A stretch of DNA of 64,000 bases, from the NCBI RefSeq assembly GCF_013267355.1, contig NZ_CP053985.1, positions 4,650,001 through 4,714,000 on the forward strand, given 5' to 3'. The translations under genes were made by a program, and so were the position numbers. The stretch comes from Achromobacter pestifer. Its GTDB lineage: Bacteria > Pseudomonadota > Gammaproteobacteria > Burkholderiales > Burkholderiaceae_B. The notes beneath the pieces were generated by a model. It ran no database searches. It was given only the letters and a program-made list of their open reading frames with translations, and was not told where the DNA came from. Shown here in pieces: positions 24,818 to 34,200 of the stretch; within the stretch, counting starts at the first letter, position 1, and each line of letters begins with the position of its first letter.

Positions 24818-27451
24818 ATGCCGGAAAGCACCGAGCGCACGAGACGCACAACAAAAAAGCCGCGCATGCTGCGTTCAAACCCTACCAACTGGGATGCTTG
24901 GCGAGACGCTAGAAACCAAGTCCTCGCCGCACTCGATGGCAAGTCAGGCAGGTCCGGGCGACTTCGCTTGCATGACCGAGAACCTGCGGAACGACAATCG
25001 AAACGCAGGTTGTCGGTGGAATGCCTGGACTGCGGAGCGGGCCAGGACGGTAGCTGGATTACTTATTACGACAACGTGCGCCTGTCGCCGCAAGGCTGCC
25101 CAGTGTGCAAAAGCGTCGGCCCTCTGGTCGACCAATTCAAATCGGCGTTTTCCGACCATACACTAACGTTGTGCACGCCTGAAAGCGGTCCTCCCAACCC
25201 CGCTGGATTGAGGTTCACCGTGCGGCCCGCGACATGGGCCTTGTCTGAAGATTTCGCGTGGACCATGCCCTCGATCGGTATCGCGGCCGTCAGGAGCGCG
25301 CTGAGGCGGCATCGCTTGCCGAATGAGGCGGTGCAGGGGCGCTATCAGGATTTCGTGGAACTGCAGTCAGAGTTCAAGCGCGCCTTCCCTTTGGGAACAC
25401 TTCGGTTCGCCCATCGCCACCATCCCGAGACCACATCGCCAGGCCCTTTCTTCAGCATGAAGACGGGCCTACGGCTACTGCGCGCACCTCTTGAAGATAC
25501 CTGCATGTCGCGTGCAGCTGTACGCAAGGCCATGCTTCAAGAAGATAAAGATTCGATACTCCGGGCTCACCTCCTCGAACGAGCAAAGCAGCACATGGCA
25601 ACAGAGGTCTCGTTCGAATGGAGTCCAGGAAAGGGCGGCGGCTTTCTGATCTTCTACCGTAGCCGCACGGGTTTCTATCATCTCGACACGCGATGGCGTG
25701 CCGAGGAGAAGACATGGGGGCAATCTGGGTTTCGGCGCGGCGAATCACTCGCCCTCATCGTCATTTCCCACCTGTTCCCCGCCCAGGACTGGCTACGCAC
25801 CTCTCGCCCGGCGTTCCTCCTGAGGGACAACGGGTATCGACTCGAACTTGACGCCTATAGCCCTAGTCAGCAGCTGGCTCTCGAATATCATGGCACGCAC
25901 CACTACAAGCCGCGCTCTCAGAGCGCCGAGGACCTGGCAGCCCACGTCGCGCAGGTTCAGCGGGACGCCGAGAAGCGGACGCGGTGCGCAGAGGCAAGCG
26001 TAACGCTGATCGAGATGAAAGATAGACCGCTGGCTCCCGCAGCCTTCCTTTCCTGCATCCAGGAGCTCGTCGGTCAAGCAGGACTCGTGCCCACGGCTCC
26101 CAATCCAAGCCTGGAGCTGATCACTAGCCGTTGGAATGAGATTTGCGCGAATCCTCTCGAAGAATTTCAGCAAGCGTTGCTAAGAAATCTTGGCGATCAC
26201 AAGCTGATTTCGCACGAAATCGCAATGGTGAACAAGGACTGCATGGTCGTATATCGATGCGGTCATTGCCACGAACGGAATACCGCTCAGGCTAAAGGCC
26301 TGGTCGCGGGAAGGGTCCGCAAGTACTGCCCCCTGTGCAAGGACGCAGTCAAGTCCCAACAACGCCGAGCTGAGGCGCTCAGCGCCTGGGTTGCTCAAGG
26401 CCTGCCCCGTTCCGTGATTGACCGGATGGAGTTCGACGATTCAAACCGCTACCTGTATCGCTGCGAGGCGGATCACTTGACCATCCTGCATAGCTGCACG
26501 TCCGCCCTGCGACATGTCAGTGCCGGCGTCTTCAATTGCCCGGCATGCATCAGTGCCCGTTCTGGCGTCGCAGTCAACCACGCGACGTTGTTTCCTGAAT
26601 ATGTCAAGGATTTCTCCGACGCGCTCGCAGAGTTCAAGTTCGCTGTGCTCGGTTCACCCTGGTACGAAACAGGCCAGCTCACCGCTCGAGTGCGCTGTCC
26701 CGCTGGCCACGAGCGATTGATTGACCGTTCCTTGTTGCACCGGATTCGCAAGAACACGAGCTTGACGGATATGAGCGTAGTGCCCTCGGCTTGCACGGAC
26801 TGCGCCTATCCCGGCGTCGATGTCACCGAAGCGCTCAAGCTCATGGGAACGCTGCACCATCGTCTGCACGTACTGGAGGACATGTACCCGGAGATCACGT
26901 ACCTCGCGGGCTTCGACGCAACGGGCTGGAACAGGGAAACATTCTCCTGCGGACGAAACGGTCCTGATGGAACGCCTCACTCGCCCTTCTCCGTCTCTTT
27001 TCGTAATCTTCTCAGGTATGCGAAACGCCAGGGCGATCAGCACCTCTGTCTGTCTTGCAAACTGGAGGCTGGCACAACCAACCATCGCGGGAAGACCTTG
27101 GCAGATACGGTCTCGCGGATGGAAATCCTGCGCGCGACGGTGTTGGCGATCACTCCGCCACACCTGAAACCGGCCGCCGTGAAACCGCCAACAGCAACAC
27201 TCGTCACCGAAGGCTTTGGGGGGCGTGGCGAATTCTCGACCACGAAAGCGCGCATTCGTTTTACTTGCGGCGTACCCGGCCATGCACCGATGGAAGCGTC
27301 CTACAGCAACTATTTCCATCGCTCCGAGTCGCGAAGCTACGGGTTTTGCCCCGTGTGTGTCCGCAATGCCGGACTGACTCAAGCGCCGATGCCGGAGCAA
27401 GTCCGCACCGCGACGGGCAGGCTGAGAGCCATCACTTTGCGGATCGACTGA
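24818..27451 (+). CDS. Multi-zinc-ribbon protein with embedded PD-(D/E)XK/Vsr-like nuclease core
   Basis: This is an approximately 877-residue protein of unknown function; the start is uncertain (24683 or 24866 are alternatives). Six treble-clef or zinc-ribbon pairs are visible. They are ECLDC with CPVC (Cys69/72, 94/97), CGHC with CPLC (481/484, 504/507), CEADH with CPAC, CPAGH with CTDC, CGRNG with CLSC, and CGVPGH with CPVC. Between ribbons one and two, residues 343-400 read LELDAY, LALEYHGTHHY, QRDAEKRTRC and VTLIEMKD. This resembles the D-x(n)-E-x-x-G-x-x-H-Y core of Vsr/DUF559-like restriction-fold nucleases (Asp345, Glu356, Lys386). The gene stands alone between a bestrophin remnant and an autotransporter, which suggests acquisition. 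A DNA-cutting defence or modification role is only inferred. Confidence 0.75.
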   Translation: MPESTERTRRTTKKPRMLRSNPTNWDAWRDARNQVLAALDGKSGRSGRLRLHDREPAERQSKRRLSVECLDCGAGQDGSWITYYDNVRLSPQGCPVCKSVGPLVDQFKSAFSDHTLTLCTPESGPPNPAGLRFTVRPATWALSEDFAWTMPSIGIAAVRSALRRHRLPNEAVQGRYQDFVELQSEFKRAFPLGTLRFAHRHHPETTSPGPFFSMKTGLRLLRAPLEDTCMSRAAVRKAMLQEDKDSILRAHLLERAKQHMATEVSFEWSPGKGGGFLIFYRSRTGFYHLDTRWRAEEKTWGQSGFRRGESLALIVISHLFPAQDWLRTSRPAFLLRDNGYRLELDAYSPSQQLALEYHGTHHYKPRSQSAEDLAAHVAQVQRDAEKRTRCAEASVTLIEMKDRPLAPAAFLSCIQELVGQAGLVPTAPNPSLELITSRWNEICANPLEEFQQALLRNLGDHKLISHEIAMVNKDCMVVYRCGHCHERNTAQAKGLVAGRVRKYCPLCKDAVKSQQRRAEALSAWVAQGLPRSVIDRMEFDDSNRYLYRCEADHLTILHSCTSALRHVSAGVFNCPACISARSGVAVNHATLFPEYVKDFSDALAEFKFAVLGSPWYETGQLTARVRCPAGHERLIDRSLLHRIRKNTSLTDMSVVPSACTDCAYPGVDVTEALKLMGTLHHRLHVLEDMYPEITYLAGFDATGWNRETFSCGRNGPDGTPHSPFSVSFRNLLRYAKRQGDQHLCLSCKLEAGTTNHRGKTLADTVSRMEILRATVLAITPPHLKPAAVKPPTATLVTEGFGGRGEFSTTKARIRFTCGVPGHAPMEASYSNYFHRSESRSYGFCPVCVRNAGLTQAPMPEQVRTATGRLRAITLRID

Positions 27452-27568
27452 ATATGGACGTTCGCGACCTACCGCCGGAACGCCCCGAATAGGGGAAAGA
27501 ACCTATTAAGAAAACAGGGTTGCATGCCGTACCGACAGGAGGTCGCATCTACTCAAAAAGGATTCTTC

Positions 27569-30487
27569 ATGGTCGCCAGCAGTTGCCTACGCACGGGATG
27601 GCTAAAGTCGGCTGCCCTCGTTTTCTACGCGGCGAACTTCGCCAGTCCCGCAAATGCCCAATCGGTTTCCGGCACAGGCCAGGTTCTGCCCGGGCCCGTC
27701 CAGACGCCGCATTGGACGGTGGTGGGCGATCTGACGGTCGGAGATACCCTCGCCGGGGAGTTGGTCATCAATGCGGGCGGTTCCGTAGACAACGACTGGG
27801 CCTACGTTGGAAGTCTCAATGGCGCGCCAGGCGCCGTGACGGTGTCGGGCCGTGACGGCAATGGCACAGCGTCCACCTGGACCAGCTCCGGCCCGGTGCT
27901 GATCGGCGGCGAGTCCGGCAGCAGCGGCATGCTGAGCATCCTGGACGGCGGCGTGGCGCATAGCGACTCGGCCAGAATAGGGGTTGACCATGGCAGCGTC
28001 GGGGAAGTCTTCGTTTCCGGAGTGGGGTCAATCTGGAACATCAACACGGTCGGCGCGTTTGAGATCGGCACGGGCGGCAAAGGCACGCTGCGGATCGACA
28101 ACGGCGTCGTGCACAGCGGCCAGGCGATCATCGGCTGGAATGCCGGCGGCGAGGGGAGCGTTACGGTATCTGGCCCGAAGGCGGTCTGGGACCCGCTGAA
28201 CAATATATACGTGGGTTTCGAAGGCACTGGCGACTTGCGCGTCCTGGATGGCGCCAGCGTCAGCACCGTCGCATCGACCGGACCTGGCGCCGCGGCCGCG
28301 GTTTACATCGGGAAGAGCGTGGGCAGCGTCGGCACGGTGACCGTATCGAGCGCGACGGTCGATATCTCGACGCTTGCGGCCAGCGACCGCATCGAAATCG
28401 CTTCGGAGGGCACGGGAACGCTGACCATAGCCAAGGGCGGGGTGGCGGTCGCCGCCCGCAACACGTGGCTTGCCTCTGCGGGTACGTCCACCGGCACACT
28501 GAACCTGACCGGCGATGCCAGCGGCCGGGGGGTGTTGGAGACCGGCTCGGTCATCAAGGGCGCGGGCAATGCCACCTTCAACCTGGACGGCGGCATCCTG
28601 CGGGCCAATCGTGACGAGGGCAATTTCCTGAACGGCTTCGCCACGCAGGCCGTGGGCAGCGGCGGCGCCTGGTTCGATACGAACGGTCACGACGTGGGCG
28701 TGTCTACCGCGTTCTCGGGGACGTCGCGCTTGAACAAGCAGGGCGCCGGCACGCTGACCTTGTCAGGCAATAGCGCGGCGTTCACGGGAACCACCGATAT
28801 TCAGGCAGGAACGCTGCAGGCGGATGGCGTTCTCGGCGGCCCGGTGAATGTGCTGGCGGCGGCACGGCTGACCGGCACGGGACGCGTTGGCGCGACGCTC
28901 AACCAGGGCGCCATCGCTCCGGGGCCGCGCGGCGGCTTCGGCGCCCTCACGATCGCCGGCAACTATGCGGCACAGGGCGGCAGCCTGGAGATCCGCACGC
29001 AGCTTGGCGCCGATGACTCGCCGACGGACAAGCTGGTGATCACGGGCGACAGCGCAGGCACGACTCCGGTCACGGTGAAGAACATGGGAGGCGCTGGCGC
29101 GCAGACCCAACGGGGCATACAGGTCGTGCAGGTCCATGGCCTGTCGGCGGGAAGATTCGATCTGGCTAACGGCGACTACGTCATCGGGGGGCGTCCGGCC
29201 TTGGTGGCTGGCGCCTATGGCTATGTGCTGCAACAGGACTCGGTTGATGGCGGCTGGTACTTGCGATCGTCCCTGACCAATCCAGGTACTACGCCGACCG
29301 ATCCTGGCACCACTCCGACGGATCCAGGCACGACTCCAACTGATCCAGGCACGACTCCAACTGATCCAGGCACCACTCCAACTGATCCAGGCACGACTCC
29401 AACTGATCCAGGCACGACTCCAACTGATCCAGGCACCACTCCAACTGATCCAGGCACCACTCCGACGAATCCAGGCACCACTCCGACCGATCCCGGCACT
29501 CCCTCGCCCGGCGGCGGTTCGCCGGGCGCCGAACCGCCATTGCTCTATCAGCCCGGCGTGCCGGTCTACGAAGCCTATGCCAATACGCTGCTGCACCTGA
29601 GCCAGCTGCCTACCCTGCGCCAGCGAGTCGGCAATCGCCTCTATGACCCGGCGGATGCCGGCCGCAACGGCGCATGGAGCCGTGTAGAGGGCGCAACGGC
29701 CCGGCTCGACCCTGGGTCGTCCACCACGGGCGTGCGTCAGAACGTCGATAGTTGGAAGGCGCAATTTGGCGTTGACCGCATCCTGGCGGGCCAGGAAGAG
29801 GGTTCCCGTCTGGTGGGCGGCCTGGCCTTTCACTACGGCAAGGCCGACACGCGCGTTTCGTCGGCGTACGGTAGCGGCACCATCGACACCACTGCCTATG
29901 GCCTGACGCCGACCTTGACCTGGTACGGCAAGAATGGCGTCTATATCGATGCCCAGGCTCAGGCGACCTGGTTCGACAGCGACCTGAACTCGCGTCTGGC
30001 TGGCAAATTGAAGGGCGGCCAGAAGGCCCAGAGCTATGGGCTGGGTATCGAAGCGGGTAAGGCTGTCGGATTGACGGAGGGGTTCGCCCTGATCCCGCAG
30101 GCGCAGCTGACATACGTATCAGCCCGCTTCGACAGCTTCAACGACAAATTCGACGCGCGCATCGCAAGCGACAAGGGCGATAGCCTGCTGGGCCGTCTCG
30201 GTATCGCGCTGGACTACAAAAGCAATTGGCAAACGGCTGGCGTGAACCGGGAATCGAACGTCTATGGCGTCGTCAACGTGAAACACGAATTCCTGGACGG
30301 AACGCGTGTGCGCGTGGCCGACACGCAGGTCGCCAGTCGCATGGCTCGAACCTGGGGCAGCGTGGGGGCTGGCGTGAACTACGGTTGGGGAGGGCGCTAT
30401 GCGATCTACGGCCAGGTTGACGCCGACACGGATTTTTCCGGCAGTCATATCGTCACCGCGACCGCGGGTTTCAGGATGTTTTTCTAA
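27569..30487 (+). CDS. Autotransporter with DPGTTPT repeat linker
   Basis: This is a 972-residue type Va secretion protein. The chosen ATG follows AAGGA and gives a signal peptide ending ANAQS. The passenger (to about residue 560) is rich in short beta-helix motifs such as GGESGSSGMLSILDGG and contains one passenger-associated repeat (LNKQGAGTLTLSGNSAAFTG). A low-complexity linker of eleven TDPGTTP units follows, then a proline-rich hinge. The C-terminal autotransporter barrel of about 280 residues ends GFRMFF, with the terminal aromatic needed for Bam recognition. No protease, lipase or RGD motif was noticed. The function is likely adhesion or biofilm-related. Confidence 0.93.
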   Translation: MVASSCLRTGWLKSAALVFYAANFASPANAQSVSGTGQVLPGPVQTPHWTVVGDLTVGDTLAGELVINAGGSVDNDWAYVGSLNGAPGAVTVSGRDGNGTASTWTSSGPVLIGGESGSSGMLSILDGGVAHSDSARIGVDHGSVGEVFVSGVGSIWNINTVGAFEIGTGGKGTLRIDNGVVHSGQAIIGWNAGGEGSVTVSGPKAVWDPLNNIYVGFEGTGDLRVLDGASVSTVASTGPGAAAAVYIGKSVGSVGTVTVSSATVDISTLAASDRIEIASEGTGTLTIAKGGVAVAARNTWLASAGTSTGTLNLTGDASGRGVLETGSVIKGAGNATFNLDGGILRANRDEGNFLNGFATQAVGSGGAWFDTNGHDVGVSTAFSGTSRLNKQGAGTLTLSGNSAAFTGTTDIQAGTLQADGVLGGPVNVLAAARLTGTGRVGATLNQGAIAPGPRGGFGALTIAGNYAAQGGSLEIRTQLGADDSPTDKLVITGDSAGTTPVTVKNMGGAGAQTQRGIQVVQVHGLSAGRFDLANGDYVIGGRPALVAGAYGYVLQQDSVDGGWYLRSSLTNPGTTPTDPGTTPTDPGTTPTDPGTTPTDPGTTPTDPGTTPTDPGTTPTDPGTTPTDPGTTPTNPGTTPTDPGTPSPGGGSPGAEPPLLYQPGVPVYEAYANTLLHLSQLPTLRQRVGNRLYDPADAGRNGAWSRVEGATARLDPGSSTTGVRQNVDSWKAQFGVDRILAGQEEGSRLVGGLAFHYGKADTRVSSAYGSGTIDTTAYGLTPTLTWYGKNGVYIDAQAQATWFDSDLNSRLAGKLKGGQKAQSYGLGIEAGKAVGLTEGFALIPQAQLTYVSARFDSFNDKFDARIASDKGDSLLGRLGIALDYKSNWQTAGVNRESNVYGVVNVKHEFLDGTRVRVADTQVASRMARTWGSVGAGVNYGWGGRYAIYGQVDADTDFSGSHIVTATAGFRMFF
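29276..29506 (+). repeat. Tandem 21-bp repeat encoding TDPGTTP
   Basis: There are eleven 21-bp units, the last degenerate. Units 3 to 9 differ almost only at one acg/acc codon. The unit length keeps the frame, so unit gain or loss changes linker length but not the barrel. It links the autotransporter passenger to its barrel. Confidence 0.95.
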
Positions 30488-30522
30488 GCTGGACCATGGC
30501 GGCAGACCGGATCGCCGCACTC

Positions 30523-31416
30523 CTAGCCCGGATCCGTCTGCCGCAAGGTGTCCAGGAAGCGCAGTGCCGCCGCGGACAGGGACCGTTGGTTCTTGAGCAA
30601 TATGCCGATGTTCCGTGACGCGGTCGGCGAGTGCAGCGCCACGCTGCACAGACGCGTGGTATCCATCAGGCGCAGGGCCAGTTGCGGCACCGCCGCTATG
30701 CCCACGCCGGCAGCCACCATCGCGCCCACGACCGAAATATTGTCGGACACGTAATTCATCTCCGGCAGCCGTCCCGAGGCGGCCAGGATCTGGTCGGTGA
30801 CCTGGCGGATGCTGCTGGCGGGGCCGCTCGCAACGTAAGGCCGGTCGGCGAAAACGCGCCAATCCACGCGCTTGCGTTGCGCCAGGGGATCGCCGATCGG
30901 ACAGATCAGCACGAAGTTCTCCTTCAGCAGGGGCGTGAATTGCACGCTTGCGGGCTGGTCGGGAACCTCGATGGATATGCCGATGTCGGCATTGCCTTCC
31001 GAAACAGCCTGCGTGATCTGGCGCGCGGAGACCGCATGGATGTTCAGGCGCACCTGCGGGTGCGACTTCTGGAAGGCGCGCGTCGCCGCGGGCAGCAAGG
31101 CGGAGGCGACGGAGGGAAGCGCCCAGATGTTGATGCTGCCACGGCGGCCCGCGATGAACTCGGACAGATCGCTAAGCGAGTCACGGAATTCCGACAGCAT
31201 CCGCATCGCAATCGGCACCAGTTCCGCGCCGGCGGAGGTAAGCGCCACGCCATGCTTGTCGCGGTCGAACAGTCTGGCGCCGAGCTTCTGTTCCGCCGCC
31301 TGCACCCGCCGGCTGAGTGCCGGCTGCGAGATAGGCACACGTTCGGCGGCCATGCGGAAGTTGAGCGTTTCCGCCACCAACAGCACGGCCTCCAGTTCGG
31401 AAATGGTCAGGGTCAT
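30523..31416 (-). CDS. LysR family regulator divergent from the AtuA cluster
   Basis: This is a 297-residue LysR protein. The N-terminal winged HTH (ISELEAVLLVAETLNF and ISQPALSRRVQAAEQKLGARLFDR) is followed by an effector domain beginning near GRRGSINIWALPSVASALL. It is transcribed away from the AtuA gene with a 110-bp AT-rich region between them, the standard layout for a LysR activator of the divergent operon. TTAC-N6-GTAA at 31441-31454 is a possible site. The ligand is unknown. Confidence 0.92.
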   Translation of the reverse strand: MTLTISELEAVLLVAETLNFRMAAERVPISQPALSRRVQAAEQKLGARLFDRDKHGVALTSAGAELVPIAMRMLSEFRDSLSDLSEFIAGRRGSINIWALPSVASALLPAATRAFQKSHPQVRLNIHAVSARQITQAVSEGNADIGISIEVPDQPASVQFTPLLKENFVLICPIGDPLAQRKRVDWRVFADRPYVASGPASSIRQVTDQILAASGRLPEMNYVSDNISVVGAMVAAGVGIAAVPQLALRLMDTTRLCSVALHSPTASRNIGILLKNQRSLSAAALRFLDTLRQTDPG

Positions 31417-31440
31417 CGCGATCGTGATGCGTATTTGTTA

Positions 31441-31454
31441 TTACGACGATGTAA
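31441..31454. promoter_or_regulatory. Possible LysR binding site in divergent promoter
   Basis: TTAC-N6-GTAA is a dyad located between the LysR gene and the AtuA operon in an AT-rich stretch. It is close to, but not exactly, the T-N11-A LysR motif. The support is positional only. Confidence 0.3.
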
Positions 31455-31526
31455 ATATATCAATTTTCAGATCAAGAAAGCAGCACCATACTAGGCCGCA
31501 CGGTAGCAATATGGATGGAGACAGAC

Positions 31527-32885
31527 ATGAAGGAAGCGCGCAAGCGGCTGCGCATCGGCGTAGGCGCCGGCATGGCGGACGACCGCATCGGTCCGGCCAT
31601 GCCGCTGCTGGAAGGCTGCGATATCGACTATCTGGTGTGCGAATGCCTGGCCGAAAGGACTATCGCGCGCGAAACGCTGTCGCGCAAGCATGACGGCGCT
31701 CACGGCTACAACCCGATGCTGGAGGCGCGCATGCGCGCCTTCCTGCCGGCGTGCCGGGAAAAAGGCGTAAGGCTGGTGTCCAATATGGGCGCGGCCAACC
31801 CGGCCGGCGCCGCGCAGGCCGCGCTGGACGTCGGCCGCGACTTGGGATGGCGGGAGCTCAAGTGCGCCGCCGTAGTCGGCGACGATGTGGCCGACCGCGT
31901 GCGCTTGCATCCCGAACTGCGCCTCCTGGATCGCGAACTGCCGCTGGAAGCGATTCTGCCGCAGCTGGCATCGGCAAACGCCTACCTGGGCGCCGATGTC
32001 GTCCGCGATGCGTTGGCCACCGGCGCGCACGTGGTGCTGACGGGCCGGGTCGCCGATCCCTCGCTGTTTCTGGGAGTGGCCCTGCATCATCACGGCTGGA
32101 GCTATGAGGACCTGCCCAAGTTGGCGGCGGGTACCATCATGGGCCACCTGCTGGAGTGCTCCGCCCAGATCACCGGCGGCTACTTCGCCGACCCGGGCAA
32201 GAAAGACGTTCCCCGCTTGGCCGAACTGGCCTATCCCTACGCCGATCTTTACAGCGACGGCGAACTGTACATAGGCAAGCCGGCTGGCTCGGGCGGCCGC
32301 CTCGACCGCATGACCTGCACCGAGCAGGCGCTGTACGAAATCCATGATCCCGCGGCCTACGTGACGCCAGATTGCGTGCTGAGCCTGGAAGGCCTGCATT
32401 TTGAAGAGCAGCACGCAGACCGGGTGGCTGTGCGCGGCATACGCGCCGCGCCGCGCACCGATAGCTACAAGGTCGTGGTCGGCTACTTCGATGGGTGGAT
32501 AGGCTCCGGCGAGGTCGCCTATGCGGGCGTGAACGCGATCGCGCGGGCACGTCTGGCGGCCGACACGGTGAAAGAGCGGTTCCGTCTCGACGGGGGCGTG
32601 GCCAGCGAGTTCCAGGTCGATCTGATCGGCGTCAGCAGCCTGCATGGCGATCAGCCGCAGGCCATCGCCGGCCATCCCTACGAAGTCCGGTTGCGCGTGG
32701 CCGCCCGCTGCCCCGACAGAAAGAGCGCCCACTTGCTGGGCGACCACGTGCGGCAGCTGAACATGCAAGGGCCGTATGGCGCAGGCGGTCCCGTCAATCT
32801 GGGCGCCAAGGAGGTTATCGCGGTGGATGCCGTTTTGATTCCGCGCGACTGGGTCAAGCCCGAAGTCATTACGTTGGGAGCCTGA
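31527..32885 (+). CDS. AtuA-like acyclic terpene utilisation protein (DUF1446)
   Basis: This is a 452-residue DUF1446 protein. Segments typical of the family are KRLRIGVGAGMADDR, DYLVCECLAERT, the NMGAANP glycine loop, HVVLTGRVADPSLFLG, ECSAQITGGYFADPG and DRMTCTEQALYEIHDP. The ATG at 31527 was chosen for GGAG 6 bp upstream; ATG at 31515 is an alternative. AtuA is required for growth of Pseudomonas on citronellol and geraniol, but its reaction is unknown. Here it pairs with the separately encoded AtuA C-terminal-like protein downstream. Confidence 0.9.
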   Translation: MKEARKRLRIGVGAGMADDRIGPAMPLLEGCDIDYLVCECLAERTIARETLSRKHDGAHGYNPMLEARMRAFLPACREKGVRLVSNMGAANPAGAAQAALDVGRDLGWRELKCAAVVGDDVADRVRLHPELRLLDRELPLEAILPQLASANAYLGADVVRDALATGAHVVLTGRVADPSLFLGVALHHHGWSYEDLPKLAAGTIMGHLLECSAQITGGYFADPGKKDVPRLAELAYPYADLYSDGELYIGKPAGSGGRLDRMTCTEQALYEIHDPAAYVTPDCVLSLEGLHFEEQHADRVAVRGIRAAPRTDSYKVVVGYFDGWIGSGEVAYAGVNAIARARLAADTVKERFRLDGGVASEFQVDLIGVSSLHGDQPQAIAGHPYEVRLRVAARCPDRKSAHLLGDHVRQLNMQGPYGAGGPVNLGAKEVIAVDAVLIPRDWVKPEVITLGA

Positions 32886-32887
32886 CC

Positions 32888-33214
32888 ATGGGCATTCTGG
32901 TTTACGACCTGGCGCATGCGCGCGCAGGCGACAAGGGCAATACCTCGAGCATTGCCGTCATTGCCTACGAGGAGGACAGCTGGCGATTGTTGCGCCAGGC
33001 GCTCACCGCCGAGCTTGTCGAACAGGCGTTCGCGCATTTGGGCGCTGGGAAGGTGAGGCGCTACGAGATCGAAAGCTTGAGGGCGCTGAACTTCGTCATT
33101 CCAAACGTGCTGTCAGGCGGGGTCACGCGCTCGCTCCGTTTGGATCCACATGGCAAGTCGCTCAGCTCGCTGATGCTGGGAATCGAACTGCCCGCCAGCC
33201 AACCGCAATCCTGA
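32888..33214 (+). CDS. AtuA C-terminal (ferredoxin-fold-like) domain protein
   Basis: This is a 108-residue protein beginning MGILVYDLAHARAGDKGNTSSIAV. The DLAHARAGDKGN signature matches the C-terminal domain that is fused to DUF1446 in some AtuA proteins and separate in others. The start lies 2 bp after the AtuA stop, so the two probably form a complex. The C-terminal part (LNFVIPNVLSGGVTRSLRLD) is also characteristic. It is catalytically uncharacterised. Confidence 0.88.
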   Translation: MGILVYDLAHARAGDKGNTSSIAVIAYEEDSWRLLRQALTAELVEQAFAHLGAGKVRRYEIESLRALNFVIPNVLSGGVTRSLRLDPHGKSLSSLMLGIELPASQPQS

Positions 33215-33225
33215 AAGGAGCCGCA

Positions 33226-34143
33226 ATGTATCCTCCCGCTGAGCCCATGGGCACCGAGGTCTACGCCCGGCTGCCCGAATCCCTGCACCTGACCGAGCAG
33301 GCCTCGACCTGGCTAGCCGCGCGCCATGTGACGATGCACTCCTTCCTGGAGGGACCTTCCTTCGACCGCTCGGGCAATCTCTGGTGCGTCGATCTGGCGC
33401 ATGGGCGCATCCTGCGCGTGGATCCGGCAGGCAATTTCGAGGTCGTCGTCAGTTACGAAGGCGAACCCAATGGTCTGAAGATCCATCGCGACGGCCGCAT
33501 CTTCGTCGCCGACCATCTGCATGGCCTGATGCTTCTTGATCCCGAGACCCGCAGCATCCGGCCCTACCTGCAGCATGTGCGGCGGGAAGGCTTGAAGGGC
33601 CTGAACGATCTGTTCTTCGCATCCAACGGCGACCTCTACTTCACCGACCAGGGTGAAAGCGCCTTGGAGAACCCCACCGGCCGCGTCTTCCGCCTGCGCG
33701 CCGACGGCAAGACGGTGGACCTCATCATGGACGGCCTGGCCGGCCCCAACGGTCTGGTCATGAACAAGGCCGAGAACGTGCTTTACGTGGCCATCACGCA
33801 CGACAACGCCATCTACGCGCTGCGGCTGGAGCCGGATGGCCAGATGAAGAAGGCCAGCCGTTTCATTCAGCTATCCGGCAGCACCGCCGGGCCGGACGGC
33901 ATGGCCCTGGATGAGGCCGGCAACCTGGCCCTCGTCCATGCGCAGGCGGGCACCGTATGGCTGTTCAGCCCGCTGGGTGAACCCCTCTACCGTATCCGTT
34001 CCTGCGCGGGCATGCGCACCACCAACGTTGCTTTCGGTGGCGAGGATGGGCGTTCCTTGTTCATCACCGAAGCGGAGCAGGGCGTCATTCTGCGCGCCCG
34101 GCTGCCGCATCCCGGCAAGCGGATGTACTCGCACAGAGACTGA
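33226..34143 (+). CDS. SMP-30/gluconolactonase family protein
   Basis: This is a 305-residue six-bladed beta-propeller of the SMP-30/lactonase group. Metal-site segments are visible: EGPSFDRSGNLWCVD (Glu), KGLNDLFFASNGDLYFTDQG (Asn, Asp), GLAGPNGLVMN and GPDGMALDEAGNLALVH (Asp). Enzymes of this family hydrolyse lactones. Within the AtuA cluster it could open a lactone formed during terpenoid or cyclic-ester breakdown. A good AAAGGAG ribosome-binding site precedes the start, 11 bp after the previous stop. Confidence 0.9.
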   Translation: MYPPAEPMGTEVYARLPESLHLTEQASTWLAARHVTMHSFLEGPSFDRSGNLWCVDLAHGRILRVDPAGNFEVVVSYEGEPNGLKIHRDGRIFVADHLHGLMLLDPETRSIRPYLQHVRREGLKGLNDLFFASNGDLYFTDQGESALENPTGRVFRLRADGKTVDLIMDGLAGPNGLVMNKAENVLYVAITHDNAIYALRLEPDGQMKKASRFIQLSGSTAGPDGMALDEAGNLALVHAQAGTVWLFSPLGEPLYRIRSCAGMRTTNVAFGGEDGRSLFITEAEQGVILRARLPHPGKRMYSHRD

Positions 34144-34200
34144 GCCGCGCGCCACGAACACGATCCGCATAAAACACCACAATCCATGGGAGACAACATC

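Noticed and set aside
24604..24942. 112-codon leftward frame overlapping the start of the zinc-ribbon gene
   Set aside because: No ribosome-binding site or motif is present, and it overlaps clearly coding sequence of the larger protein.
29276..29506. Possible CRISPR-like array
   Set aside because: Units are contiguous 21-bp codon repeats without spacers inside an autotransporter gene.
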